Source: Bacteroidota bacterium
Lineage (GTDB): Bacteria > Bacteroidota > Rhodothermia > Rhodothermales > UBA10348
Length of the DNA stretch: 64,000 bases
Assembly: GCA_022567305.1 (NCBI GenBank)
Contig: JADFHF010000002.1
Location: 39,762 to 103,761, forward strand
Direction: 5' to 3'
Numbering within the stretch: the first letter of the stretch is position 1; the number at the start of each line of letters is the position of its first letter. The position numbers and the translations under genes were made by a program. This document shows positions 22,758 to 32,956 of this stretch, in pieces. The notes below the pieces were generated by a model. That model worked only from the letters and a program-made list of their open reading frames with translations, was not told the origin of the DNA and did not search any database.

Positions 22758-25738
22758 TTCACCACGATCATCGATTTCGTCTCGGTAAATTGGCCAGCCT
22801 GGAATCGATAGAAGTAAACACCGCTCGGGAAATTGGTCACGTCAAGCGGAATGCGGTGTCGTCCCGGATTCAGCTCGTGATCCAAGAGCCGTATCACGCG
22901 ACGCCCCAGAAGATCATAAACGTCTATCCTGACCTGCAATGGGGTGAACAAATCGAAAGCGATCGTAGCGTTAGCCCTGGTTGGATTTGGATAGTTGGAA
23001 AGCGAGGAGACAATTGGAAATGGAGAGTCTGAATCGTCGCGAAGAGACTCCACGATATTGAAGCTCCACGTTTCGGACCAGTCGCTCCCGTACCCTTTGA
23101 CTCGCCAGTAGTACGTCCCGACTATTTCGAGAACTACGTCCCAATTGGGGTCAGCGGAGTCGGAGTCGTTGATACTAGATTCAAATCCGGGTGAATCGGC
23201 TATCTGGACTCTGAATACATCCATACTCGTCCCGGACCAATAAAATGAGATATTACCCGGCAAGAACTCGGTATCCTGGCTGGGGGCAGCGAGAATTGGA
23301 GGCGGTGGCTTGGCGGTAGAGATACGAAAAATGGTTCCGGTCTCAGGCAAGGAAACATCGTAGGGTGGTCCATCACCGCCATTCCAATTAACGAGCACCA
23401 TGCTGTTCAGGACTTCGTCGCCCAGGTCGGATGATCCCGCGATTGCCTCTTTATACCCCAGGTCGCCCGGGCCGGTGTTTGACGGGTTCATCCACGAAAA
23501 ATAGTCTGTTGCAGGATCATTCAGACTACCCGAGATGAGGTGATCACCTCCGATGTCGAACACGCCGTCCGTAGTCCCGGCGCCACACGCCGATTCGCAC
23601 AGAACCGGAATCATCCGGTAGTCGTCCGAATGGTTGTCCAGCGAAGTCTCACCAATATTCCAGAGCTCAAAAGGCACATTGATTGTATTTGAAGTACCGA
23701 GAATAAAGGCTAATCCGGGCGTGTTCGTAAAGCGAATTTCATAGTCGTACTGCCCAATAGCGTCCAGATTTGCACCCATGCGAGTTACGCGGCCAAGAAA
23801 GCTCAGGCTGTCGGAAATCGGGCCGTAGGCCGGCTTGGCTCCTCCAGCATGAATCCCCCAGCTGGAAGAGTTTGATGACTGCTGATAACCTCGTGTCGGC
23901 CTGCTGCACAGTTCATCGGAATCCATCCTGCATGGTACGCGAGGGAATCCCGGGGAACTGAAAGCCAGTGCTGCCATGTCCGGTGGGTCCAGCGGGCCCG
24001 CCGCGTTCTGAACAACCTGGAATTGAGAGAATATCGGCGTAAGTCCCACAAATGAAACGTCCCCCGTCTCAAAAGACCAGACATCGGAAAAGGGACTGAA
24101 TCCAAAAACGTTGACGCCTCTAACCGTCCAGAAATACCGCTGGAAGACTTCGAGATCTTTTAGGTAGAGCGAGGGCGCTAGGCTGCGATACGTTAGTGTC
24201 GTATCCGTAGTCCAGAGCGAGATATCGTAGGCTTCTGCATAATCGATGGGAGTCCATCGGAGCGTCGTCGTATATGGTTGATTGGTGCCTCCATTACCGG
24301 GGGACACGAGTGGAACCGAATCGACTGGGGCTCTACCTTTCTCAATATTTGAGAATCCGCCGTCGAAGGCCGTTTTCAGTTCTATCGCTGCCTTTTTCAA
24401 CTCAGTAACTGAGTCTAGATGATCTTCTCCGATCGCCCAAACAATGGCGAATGTGAGATCGAACTCTTCGCCCGGCTCGAGAGCCAGAGGTCCGACTGAG
24501 ACTAGAAATCGAAAATCTAATGGGGCCAGCGCGGTGCCTGCTCCGTCAAAATTGACCATTGACCAGAATTCACCGGTAACCGGATCCCCCGGGAAGGCGT
24601 AGTTAACAGGCGTTCCGGGGAAATCATCCCCCAGTCCACCGAGCGTCATCCTGCGACCTGTGTTCCAGCGTCCCCTCAGGTGATTGTAATATTCTTCACC
24701 GTTCTGTGGAATACGGCTTGACTTGTTTACCCGCATTACATGCGCGACGTGGGCACGCTCGCCACTCTCGTCAGTCAGTCCGTTTCGATTGTTGTCCAGA
24801 CCGTCCGCGGCTGCGGCCGGTCCCTGGAGCAGCATTAGACCGAGGGCCGGTGGAGGTGTGCCGTACCCCTCACCTCCTTCGTCGAAGTTATCCGCGTTGT
24901 ATGCATAGCCCATGCCGAGCAGCGAATCGGATCCCATGTAGTCGTCACCAAAGTTGCCGAGATCGTGGTCAATCCAGAGGCCGAAGTAGAGGCTGTCGAT
25001 TCGGGAGGCTCCGCGATAAAACCCACGATAATTGTAGATGGTACTGTTGTTGATCGCCGCCTTCGTGCTGGCAATGCCGTACGCGTGGCCGTGTAGTTCG
25101 AGACCAATCGGAGGGCCGTGAGTTGACTCGTGGGCGTTTCCTCGATCGTTCATCACCCACCAGACGGCTTGATCCCCTTTCAGAGCGGGACGCTCACCCG
25201 CAGCGAGATTGATGATGCGGTTCTTGCGCGTTGAGAACGGATCGTCAATTAGGTCGATCAATTTGCCAATTCCATCCAGGGTCGGTGCACCTAGCCCCGT
25301 CGGCCACTCAGCAAGATCTTGCGACTTCGAACCCGCATTCTCATAGATGTCCAGATCGCTCCGGCTGACCGAATACACTCGATCGTACAAATCACAGTTG
25401 GCTGGGGGGTTACCCTGTTCGTCGAGTGGACCAGCCCAGAATTCCCACCGCCCGAACCTGGCCGCTGCTGCGTGTATTTGACCGTCAACCAATCCTCCAA
25501 CCCAGAGAGAGCCAGAGTACAAAGCGTCAACGTTCGTAAAGCGCGGCACGCTATATACGGACGGCTCCCCGCGAGAGAATAAACCCCCTGTGTTCGGGAT
25601 GCGGGCGCGAACATTGTTAGCCTCGAGATACGCCTCGCCAAGTGGTGATTCACAGTTGCCTACACTCTGTCCAAATGAAAGAGTGCAGAAGAAACAGGTG
25701 ATCAGACCCACTAAATATCGTCTTCCAACACGGTTCAT
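22754..25738 (-). CDS. large T9SS-exported surface protein, paralogue of the LRR protein
   Basis: 994 residues with a signal peptide (1-23). Residues about 27-470 are the shared module (ANNVRARIPNTGGLFSRGEP, RFGRWEFWAGPLDEQG, WPTGLGAPTLDG, INLAAGERP, NDRGNAHESTHGPPIG, YGTPPPALGL, AIVWAIGEDHLDSV). A fibronectin type III-like domain follows (about 475-575; LRWTPIDYAEAYDISLW), then a large unrecognised region, a second FnIII-like stretch, and a type A sorting domain (SNYPNPTRANATIAFDLF ... SGVYFYRFQAG). It is the first gene of a two-gene operon. A divergent outer-membrane protein gene begins 225 bases away. Confidence 0.88.
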   Translation of the reverse strand: MNRVGRRYLVGLITCFFCTLSFGQSVGNCESPLGEAYLEANNVRARIPNTGGLFSRGEPSVYSVPRFTNVDALYSGSLWVGGLVDGQIHAAAARFGRWEFWAGPLDEQGNPPANCDLYDRVYSVSRSDLDIYENAGSKSQDLAEWPTGLGAPTLDGIGKLIDLIDDPFSTRKNRIINLAAGERPALKGDQAVWWVMNDRGNAHESTHGPPIGLELHGHAYGIASTKAAINNSTIYNYRGFYRGASRIDSLYFGLWIDHDLGNFGDDYMGSDSLLGMGYAYNADNFDEGGEGYGTPPPALGLMLLQGPAAAADGLDNNRNGLTDESGERAHVAHVMRVNKSSRIPQNGEEYYNHLRGRWNTGRRMTLGGLGDDFPGTPVNYAFPGDPVTGEFWSMVNFDGAGTALAPLDFRFLVSVGPLALEPGEEFDLTFAIVWAIGEDHLDSVTELKKAAIELKTAFDGGFSNIEKGRAPVDSVPLVSPGNGGTNQPYTTTLRWTPIDYAEAYDISLWTTDTTLTYRSLAPSLYLKDLEVFQRYFWTVRGVNVFGFSPFSDVWSFETGDVSFVGLTPIFSQFQVVQNAAGPLDPPDMAALAFSSPGFPRVPCRMDSDELCSRPTRGYQQSSNSSSWGIHAGGAKPAYGPISDSLSFLGRVTRMGANLDAIGQYDYEIRFTNTPGLAFILGTSNTINVPFELWNIGETSLDNHSDDYRMIPVLCESACGAGTTDGVFDIGGDHLISGSLNDPATDYFSWMNPSNTGPGDLGYKEAIAGSSDLGDEVLNSMVLVNWNGGDGPPYDVSLPETGTIFRISTAKPPPPILAAPSQDTEFLPGNISFYWSGTSMDVFRVQIADSPGFESSINDSDSADPNWDVVLEIVGTYYWRVKGYGSDWSETWSFNIVESLRDDSDSPFPIVSSLSNYPNPTRANATIAFDLFTPLQVRIDVYDLLGRRVIRLLDHELNPGRHRIPLDVTNFPSGVYFYRFQAGQFTETKSMIVVK

Positions 25739-25868
25739 CTTTCCGAGATTATGGTACTAGTTAGGGCCCTTTACTAGAGCAAATCAAGGCAATTCAGAAG
25801 TAGTAGGGAGTTTCCCACGCGACCGCAGGACCCAGAGTAATTCTGGATCATCCTCGCAAAAGAGCTCA

Positions 25869-25887
25869 TTGTGACAAAATTGTGACA
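25869..25887 (+). promoter_or_regulatory. tandem TTGTGACA repeats before the outer-membrane protein gene
   Basis: TTGTGACA occurs twice (25869-25876 and 25880-25887), with an 11-base period, so both copies face the same side of the helix. They lie about 80 bases ahead of the rightward gene start and inside the divergent intergenic region. The same heptamer forms the palindrome at 12045. Confidence 0.45.
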
Positions 25888-25963
25888 TTTCGGAAGGAAT
25901 CTCTGTACTGCGGAACCCGTCTATTGATCAGTTCACGATTTACGAATCCTGTTTATATCGGAA

Positions 25964-28876
25964 ATGGCGAAAACGCTTGCCATAGCATGCCTCCTAATTA
26001 TTTTCCCCCCAATTGGAGCCGGCGCTCAGGATAGATCTGAGATCGCGATCACCGGGACGCTTATTACAGCGGAAGGAGAAGAAAGCCTCTTCGGCGTGAA
26101 TGTCCTCGCAACAAGTCTTGCCGACACCACCCGCGTATACGGTAGCGCCTCTGAGAGATCGGGAAATTTCCGAATCGTTGTTCCTTCAAGGGGTTCGTAT
26201 CGGGTAAGATTTTCTTACATCGGTTTCGAAGCGATAATTGAAGAGATTTCGGTCACGTCAACAAATTTTGACTTTGGAACCGTAAAAATGGTACGACGAC
26301 CGTTGGACGCCGAGCAGGTGATCGTGGAGGCTCTAAAGGACCGAGTCGTGGTCGACGGTGATACGACGACCTACCTGGCCGACGCGTTTAAGGTGAACCC
26401 GGACGCGACCGCAGAAGACCTGGTCGCGAAGTTACCAGGCGTCGTGGTTGAAGACGGTGAAGTGACGGCCCAGGGCGAGACCGTGCGTCGCGTGCTGGTC
26501 GACGGCCGAGAATTTTTTGGCGACGACCCTAACCTGGCGTTGAGAACCCTCCCTGCTGAGATCATTGAGCGCATTCAGGTTTTCGATCGCCTGAGTGATC
26601 AGTCTCAGTTCACCGGTTTCGACGACGGAAATCGCGAGATGACCATGAATATCATCACCCGGCGTGGTCGGTCGAATGGCCAGTTTGGAAAAGTCTATGG
26701 CGGATATGGTTCGGAAGAGCGTTACGTCTCCGGAGGCAATATCAATATTTTCGATGACGACCGGCGGATTTCCATCATCGGACTTAGCAATAACGTCAAT
26801 CAGCAAAACTTTACTACGGAAGACTTGCTCGGCGTGGTGGGCAATGCTGGCCGGCGGAGTGGAATGGGCGGCGGGTTTCGAGCCGGCGGTGGGCGCGGAG
26901 GAGGAGGAGGCAGAAGACCCGGAGGAGGAGCAGGAGGATTACGAGACGGATCGAGTGGCCGAAGAGCAGGAATGATGATGGGCGGCGGTCGAATCAGCAC
27001 CAATCCCAGCAATTTCCTGGTTGGGAATCAGGGTGGTCTGAACACGACGCATTCAGCCGGCCTCAATTACACGGACAACTGGGGCGACAAGATCAAGGTA
27101 ACGGGGAGCTACTTTTTCAATATGTCTGACAATACCAGCGATATTCTCCTGGAACGTCAGTACTTCCTGACTGATGAAAGTGCTCAGTTCTATAACGAAA
27201 CCAATTCGGCGACGAGTGACAACTACAATCATCGACTGACGATGCGGATGACGTACACGATCGATGATGCCAACTCAATCATTTTCACACCCCGAATCAG
27301 TACCCAGAAGAATAGCTCAGAGAGTTTCCTGTACGGCGTCAATTTTCTTGAGGACAGTGTTACTCTGAGCACCACAACCAACAACTACTTCTCGAACAAC
27401 TCGGGATTCACAGGATCCGGGAATCTGCTCTTCAGGCACCGATTTAGTAAGCCGGGGCGTACGGTATCCGTAAACGTAGGGGGTGGTCTTAACGATCGAA
27501 CGGGAAAAAGCGACCAGTTCTCATCGAATGAGTTCATGGACGAACCGGGCAGTGATCAGAATAATGATCAGATCATTAACCAGCGGACGGACTCGAATCA
27601 ATCAGGTTACAATTTGACTACCAATATCGCATACACTGAGCCCATCGGCGGCGGCGGTCAGATTCAAATCAACTATCGTCCGTCCTACTCATGGAGCGAT
27701 TCTGATCGCCTCGTCAATGCGTTGGATCCGGCAACAGAAGAATATTCCATTCTGGATCAGTCACTCTCCAACCGGTTCGAGAATTTGACGACCACGCAGC
27801 GAGGCGGGATCAGTCTTCGCAAGCGAAGCGAGAAGATGATGATTTCCCTGGGCGTCAATCTCCAGGAAGTCAAACTGACGGGAGATCAGACGTTTCCAAC
27901 AGCTTTCGACGTCGACAAACGATTTCGCGATTTTCTTCCCAACGCCATGCTGATGTACAACTTCTCGAGGTCGCATAACCTCAGATTCTTTTATCGCACG
28001 TCGACCCGGGTTCCGTCGATTTCTCAATTGCAGGAGGTGATCGATAATTCGAATCCTCTCCAGCTTTCATCAGGAAATCCCAATCTCAACCAGAGCTACA
28101 CGCAGACGCTCGTGTTACGTTACAGCCGGACGATTCCGGCGAAGGGCTATGTTTTTATGGGGAATATCAGCGTCTCCCGCACATCAGATTACATCGGAAG
28201 TCAGACCATTCTTGCGGAAGAGCCGACCGTACTGGAAAACGGAACAGAACTGGCTCCAGGGTCGCAGTTCTCTCAGCCGATCAACCTGGACGGATACTGG
28301 AATGCACGCTCCTTCTTCACGTTTGGTCTTCCTTCCCTTGTTCTCAAGAGCAATCTGAATATGAATGCGGGGTACACGTTCTCAAGGACACCTGGCCTCA
28401 TCAATGAAATCGAGAACATCTCGAACGTTCACAATGTGAACGCAGGATTCGTTCTCGGGAGCAATATCAGCGAGCGCGTCGACTTTACGGTTTCGTATAC
28501 GATGAACAAGAACATCGTCAAGAATTCGGTTTACTCTGAAACAGATGGGAATTACCTCTTCCACCGATCGTCAATCCGTCTCAATTTGATGCCATGGAAG
28601 GCTTTCGTATTTGAATCGAGCCTGAGGTATACAGAATATTTTGGCCTGGGAGAGGATTTCGACCCCAATTCCATCCTTTGGAACGCCGGAGTCGGGTACA
28701 AATTCCTGAATGGAAACGGTGGAGAGATCAAACTCATGATGGTCGACATTCTTAATCAGCAGACGGCGCTCGTCCGGACCGTTAACGAATTCTATATCGA
28801 GGACAATCTTTCTAATGTGCTTGGTCGGTATCTCATCCTGAATCTTACGTATACGTTGAGGAATTTTCGGATTTGA
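25964..28876 (+). CDS. outer-membrane beta-barrel protein with carboxypeptidase-like N-terminal domain
   Basis: 970 residues. A signal peptide (1-23, ending GAGAQD) is followed by a CarboxypepD_reg/CNA-type domain (about 28-105), a plug-like region (about 130-230: DATAEDLVAKLPGVVVEDGE ... RRVLVDGREFFGDDP) and a long barrel with alternating strands ending ILNLTYTLRNFRI. This is the OMP_b-brl_3 arrangement related to TonB-dependent receptors. No TonB box is obvious. An insertion at residues about 293-343 is almost purely Gly, Arg and Met (GGGRGGGGGRRPGGG). It could be a large-substrate or peptide transporter. Confidence 0.88.
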   Translation: MAKTLAIACLLIIFPPIGAGAQDRSEIAITGTLITAEGEESLFGVNVLATSLADTTRVYGSASERSGNFRIVVPSRGSYRVRFSYIGFEAIIEEISVTSTNFDFGTVKMVRRPLDAEQVIVEALKDRVVVDGDTTTYLADAFKVNPDATAEDLVAKLPGVVVEDGEVTAQGETVRRVLVDGREFFGDDPNLALRTLPAEIIERIQVFDRLSDQSQFTGFDDGNREMTMNIITRRGRSNGQFGKVYGGYGSEERYVSGGNINIFDDDRRISIIGLSNNVNQQNFTTEDLLGVVGNAGRRSGMGGGFRAGGGRGGGGGRRPGGGAGGLRDGSSGRRAGMMMGGGRISTNPSNFLVGNQGGLNTTHSAGLNYTDNWGDKIKVTGSYFFNMSDNTSDILLERQYFLTDESAQFYNETNSATSDNYNHRLTMRMTYTIDDANSIIFTPRISTQKNSSESFLYGVNFLEDSVTLSTTTNNYFSNNSGFTGSGNLLFRHRFSKPGRTVSVNVGGGLNDRTGKSDQFSSNEFMDEPGSDQNNDQIINQRTDSNQSGYNLTTNIAYTEPIGGGGQIQINYRPSYSWSDSDRLVNALDPATEEYSILDQSLSNRFENLTTTQRGGISLRKRSEKMMISLGVNLQEVKLTGDQTFPTAFDVDKRFRDFLPNAMLMYNFSRSHNLRFFYRTSTRVPSISQLQEVIDNSNPLQLSSGNPNLNQSYTQTLVLRYSRTIPAKGYVFMGNISVSRTSDYIGSQTILAEEPTVLENGTELAPGSQFSQPINLDGYWNARSFFTFGLPSLVLKSNLNMNAGYTFSRTPGLINEIENISNVHNVNAGFVLGSNISERVDFTVSYTMNKNIVKNSVYSETDGNYLFHRSSIRLNLMPWKAFVFESSLRYTEYFGLGEDFDPNSILWNAGVGYKFLNGNGGEIKLMMVDILNQQTALVRTVNEFYIEDNLSNVLGRYLILNLTYTLRNFRI

Positions 28877-28994
28877 GGGCGCCGGTGCCGCGTTAAGTGG
28901 ACCGTCGCTACCATACGGTGACGGTGGGTGCAGCTTGTTTTTGTAGAGCCCCGTGTGGATACTGTCCGGTTCAATCCCCCATCCGGAGAATCTC

Positions 28995-30665
28995 ATGAAA
29001 CGGCGCCCACCAGTCCGTGTTGAGTACGCCCTTCTTTGGCTGCTCGCAGCTCTTTTATTACCCATCCAATCTTTCGCACAAGAGAAGGAAAAGGAAGAGG
29101 ACGCTCCGCCCGAGCACCAAACTGTTCTCCCGGCGCCGGATCGAGGCGACGATGAGGGTGAGGGTCCGTTTGAACGTTTGATCATTCGCGGCGTGACGGT
29201 CATCGACGGAACCGGCGCTCCACCGCGTGGCCCAGTTGACCTCGTCATCGAGGGCAACAAAATTGCATCTGTACAAGGGATTGGAACCCCGGGTGTGCCC
29301 ATCAACGAGGATGGACGCCCCGGAGACGCGACCTATGAGCTCGATGCCACGGGCATGTACGTCATGCCTGGTATTGTGGACCTGCACGCCCATGCGGGCG
29401 GCGTTCCCAAGGCTCCCGAGGCGGAATACATTTACAAACTGTGGCTTGCCCACGGCATTACGACCGTGAGAGGAGTCGGACTGGGTGGATTTGAGTGGAC
29501 GTTGTCCGAAAAAGAGCGAAGCGCGAAGAACGAGATTGTCGCGCCGCACATCGTCAATTATCAGCGCCCGGGAAGCGGGCCCGATTGGGAAGGAGATACC
29601 AGTACACCGGAGGGCGCTCGTGAATGGGTTAGATATGCGGCGAAAAATGGCGTAGACGGCCTCAAGCTCGGTGCCGGCCGGCCGGAGATCATGGAGGCGC
29701 TGTTGGACGAAGCCAACAAGCTCGGCTTGGGCTCAACGGCCCATCTCGGGCAATCAGGTGTTGCCCAGATGAACGCGATCGATGCTGCGCGACTAGGCTT
29801 GACCGGAATGACGCACTTTTACGGCCTTTTCGAATCGCTCTACAACGGCTACGACATACAGCCGTGGCCCGTCGATATGAACTACAACGATGAGCAGATG
29901 CGCTTCGGCCAGGTGGCCAGGCAGTGGACGCTCATTCATCCCCCGGGCAGCGACGAGTGGAACGCCCTTCTGGATGAATTTCTTGAGCTCGACTTCTACC
30001 TGAATCCAACCATGACCATTTATTCTGCTGGCCGGGATGTGATGCGGGCCCGAAACGCAGATTGGCACAAGAATCATACGCTGCCGTCACTTCAGGATTT
30101 CTATGATCCCAGTCGCACGGATCACGGATCGTACTGGTACAACTGGACCACCTGGGATGAGGTGGCCTGGAAAAAATTCTACCAGGTCTGGATGCAGTTC
30201 CTGAACGACTACAAAAATCGGGGCGGGAAAGTGACCGTGGGTTCGGACTCAGGATACATCTATCAGACGTACGGTTTCGGGACGATTCTTGAGCTTGAAT
30301 TGCTGCAGGAAGCAGGATTTCATCCGCTCGAAGTCATCCGTGCCGCCACAATGCACGGTGCTCAGGAGATCTTCAAAGCGTCGGGTAAGCCCATTGAATA
30401 TGGTGTGATTCGTTCCGGACTCCGTGCCGACCTGCTGATTGTGGAGGAAAACCCGTTGGCGGACCTAAAAGTGCTTTACGGAACAGGGGCTGTTCGCCTC
30501 AACGATGAGACCGGTCAACAAGAACGCGTCGGAGGTGTTCGATATACCGTGAAAGACGGAATCATCTATGATGCGAAACAGCTTCTTCGCGACGTAGAGG
30601 AGATGGTTGAGAACCAGCGCCGCGAGCGGGCGCAGAAGGAGGAAGGAATCACGACGTCGGGCTAG
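28995..30665 (+). CDS. secreted amidohydrolase
   Basis: Reading from the ATG at 28995 (preceded by CGGAGA) gives 556 residues with a clear signal peptide ([17 protein letters not shown]) and an acidic linker. The amidohydrolase fold then shows [11 protein letters not shown], the metal motif DLHAHAGG, the lysine in GLKLGAG, histidines in STAHLGQS and GMTHFYG, and the catalytic aspartate in GSDSGY. Large aromatic insertions set it apart from ordinary imidazolonepropionase-like enzymes. The substrate is unknown; the secreted location suggests a dipeptide or amide. Its stop codon overlaps that of clpP, which runs toward it. Confidence 0.88.
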   Translation: MKRRPPVRVEYALLWLLAALLLPIQSFAQEKEKEEDAPPEHQTVLPAPDRGDDEGEGPFERLIIRGVTVIDGTGAPPRGPVDLVIEGNKIASVQGIGTPGVPINEDGRPGDATYELDATGMYVMPGIVDLHAHAGGVPKAPEAEYIYKLWLAHGITTVRGVGLGGFEWTLSEKERSAKNEIVAPHIVNYQRPGSGPDWEGDTSTPEGAREWVRYAAKNGVDGLKLGAGRPEIMEALLDEANKLGLGSTAHLGQSGVAQMNAIDAARLGLTGMTHFYGLFESLYNGYDIQPWPVDMNYNDEQMRFGQVARQWTLIHPPGSDEWNALLDEFLELDFYLNPTMTIYSAGRDVMRARNADWHKNHTLPSLQDFYDPSRTDHGSYWYNWTTWDEVAWKKFYQVWMQFLNDYKNRGGKVTVGSDSGYIYQTYGFGTILELELLQEAGFHPLEVIRAATMHGAQEIFKASGKPIEYGVIRSGLRADLLIVEENPLADLKVLYGTGAVRLNDETGQQERVGGVRYTVKDGIIYDAKQLLRDVEEMVENQRRERAQKEEGITTSG

Positions 30666-31357
30666 TCCTCGTCGTCTTTCGGCTTTTCCTGGGGCGTCAG
30701 CACATTGTCAACGAGACCATATTTCTTGGCCTCGGCGGCGCTCATCCAGAAGTCGCGATCGGCATCGTCTTCAATTTTCTTGGGGTCTTTGCCGGTGTGA
30801 TGGGCCAGGATAATGTAGAGGCTTTTCTTCATCTTAAGGATTTCCTTGGCGTGAATCTCAATATCCGACGCCTGGCCCTGCACGCTTCCCATCCAAGGTT
30901 GGTGAATCATGACCCTCGAATTCGGAAGCGCCGCGCGTTTTTCGGGGGCGCCTGCAGCCAATAAAACCGAGCCCATGGACGCAGCAAGACCTACACAAAT
31001 AGTAGCTACCGAACAGGAGATGTATTGCATCGTGTCATAGATCGCCAGGCCTGAATCGATGGATCCTCCAGGAGAGTTGACATAGATGTTGATGTCCTTT
31101 TTCGGGTCTTCGGACGTCAAGTAGAGCAATTGCGCGACCATCAGATTGGCAACCGTATCATCGATGGGAGTTCCCAGCATGATGATTCTCTCTTTCAGGA
31201 GGCGGCTGAATATGTCGTATGCCCGTTCACCTCGGCTCGTCTGTTCGACGACCATCGGTACCAGCGTACTGAGAGACGTACGCTGACTGGGTCCGGAATA
31301 AATATCTGACGGGAGTTTGTCCAGGCTCTTGCTGAACTTTAGAAAGTCTTCCACCAT
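30662..31357 (-). CDS. clpP: ATP-dependent Clp protease proteolytic subunit
   Basis: 231 residues from the ATG at 31357; a further in-frame ATG 13 codons upstream is less likely. All ClpP landmarks are visible: the N-terminal [29 protein letters not shown], the nucleophile in [14 protein letters not shown], the catalytic histidine in VMIHQPWMG, and the aspartate near DADRDFWM. It forms the barrel that degrades unfolded proteins delivered by ClpX or ClpA. It lies 80 bases after tig in the same direction, the classic tig-clpP order. The clpX gene usually next in line is not here. An unrelated gene faces it. Confidence 0.96.
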   Translation of the reverse strand: MVEDFLKFSKSLDKLPSDIYSGPSQRTSLSTLVPMVVEQTSRGERAYDIFSRLLKERIIMLGTPIDDTVANLMVAQLLYLTSEDPKKDINIYVNSPGGSIDSGLAIYDTMQYISCSVATICVGLAASMGSVLLAAGAPEKRAALPNSRVMIHQPWMGSVQGQASDIEIHAKEILKMKKSLYIILAHHTGKDPKKIEDDADRDFWMSAAEAKKYGLVDNVLTPQEKPKDDED

Positions 31358-31437
31358 CGATATGAAATGAGTCTTAGGTGCGAGGAGAAATGTCACCCGT
31401 GAAACCGAGGCCCGAGGGCGATGGTTCCAGGACGCGT

Positions 31438-32757
31438 TTAACCATCCTTGTTTTCCGTCTCGGCCTTTTTAGTCAGCTCGCGGTACGATTCCAGATCCTT
31501 CTCTTCGATTATCGCCTGGTTTCCGATCCAGTCAAAAACTTTGTCTGACAGCAGGCGCTGATCCAGCTGCTCCTGCATGTTCGGGACTGCCTTGTAATAC
31601 TGCTTGATGGTATCCAGATTCATACCCTCACTGGCCGTCCGTGCAAGATATTCGTCTCGATCCTGATCGGTAACTTCGAGCGTCTGCTCCTCGATAATTT
31701 TGTCTCTAACAAACATCCAACTGGCCTGGTTCGTCGCCTCGTTTCTGCGCAGCTCTCGAAACTTCGCTTCATCAAAATCTGGCGGAAGCTCTCCTTCACC
31801 CTGAGATTTCAGGTCATTGACGTAGGAATCCAGATACATATCGACGACTGATTCAGGGACCGAGAAGTCGTGTAGCTCAACGGTTTTGGAGATCACGTCC
31901 GACTCAAACAAATCCTTGCCTCGCCGCTTCCATCCATCCTCCAACTGACGGCGCATTTCATCACGCATCTCATGCACGGTAGAAAGTCGCTCGCTGGTCA
32001 GCTCAGAGACGAATTCGTCATCAAATTCCGGTAGTTCACGTCGCTTGACAGCGACGATGGACACTTGATAGTGACGCGGCTCCGGGTCGTCTTCCGTCCC
32101 CGGAAACGCGACGGTCAACGTATCACCGTCTGATTTTCCGAGGAGTCCTTCTTTCAACGGCGCCATCACGTTTTCGTCACTCATCAGGATGGAAACAGCC
32201 TCCTGTTTCTCTCCGACAATGGGTGTCTGAGTCGCCGCATCCAAACGCTGCATGTCCACTGTGACGACGGATTCTTCGGTTGCGGGGCCATCTTCGGGTA
32301 CCAGTTCAGCGTGTGCTGCCCGCATGTTTTCGATTTCCTTCTCAATCTCCTCTTCGGAGACTTCATGGGTCAACTTGTAGAACGTCGAAGACGAAAAATC
32401 CTCCAACTTGATGTCAGGCCGCACCCCAAATTTCACGACGGCGCGTAAATCACCCTCATACTCATACGTGAGATCCGTAATCGTCGGTTGGCCGAGTACC
32501 TCATATTCATCGGCCTTCATTATCTGCTCCTCATACGTTCTCTGGACCGCGTTTTCCGCAACTTCGTAAGCCAACGCTTTCCCATAGACTTTCTTGACAA
32601 GAGAAATCGGCACTTTACCGGGGCGAAAGCCCTTCATTGTCGTACGTCCTTTCTGGGTACGGAGCGCTTTTTCAAGCTCTGGCGAAAGATCCTCAGCTGT
32701 AGCATTGATCTCCAGCTCAAACTCAACATCAGTTACCTTATTGACGGTTGTTCGCAT
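31438..32757 (-). CDS. tig: trigger factor
   Basis: 439 residues from the ATG at 32757, which matches the family start better than the upstream ATG that adds 50 residues. The N-terminal ribosome-binding domain carries the signature GFRPGKVP (residues 43-50). The middle part, about 150-250, is a diverged FKBP-like domain without clear peptidyl-prolyl isomerase residues, as often in this phylum. The C-terminal helices ([19 protein letters not shown]...) form the chaperone arms. It catches nascent chains at the ribosome exit. It precedes clpP in one transcription unit. Confidence 0.93.
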   Translation of the reverse strand: MRTTVNKVTDVEFELEINATAEDLSPELEKALRTQKGRTTMKGFRPGKVPISLVKKVYGKALAYEVAENAVQRTYEEQIMKADEYEVLGQPTITDLTYEYEGDLRAVVKFGVRPDIKLEDFSSSTFYKLTHEVSEEEIEKEIENMRAAHAELVPEDGPATEESVVTVDMQRLDAATQTPIVGEKQEAVSILMSDENVMAPLKEGLLGKSDGDTLTVAFPGTEDDPEPRHYQVSIVAVKRRELPEFDDEFVSELTSERLSTVHEMRDEMRRQLEDGWKRRGKDLFESDVISKTVELHDFSVPESVVDMYLDSYVNDLKSQGEGELPPDFDEAKFRELRRNEATNQASWMFVRDKIIEEQTLEVTDQDRDEYLARTASEGMNLDTIKQYYKAVPNMQEQLDQRLLSDKVFDWIGNQAIIEEKDLESYRELTKKAETENKDG

Positions 32758-32956
32758 GCCTCTGACAGTTAGTGGGTGAGTGCGGGATTCGATAAAAGTC
32801 TCAGCCGGACGAACTGAGCCGTGAAGAGCCAGAGCACTGAGCTGTAGGCCCAGAGCGCTACTCAACACGGAAACAGACCGGAAAGTTCGCCCTTGAAAGG
32901 TCGGCAATCCGCATATTCACGAAAAAATGGAAGGTGGCGTTGCATAGGCCGAAAGA

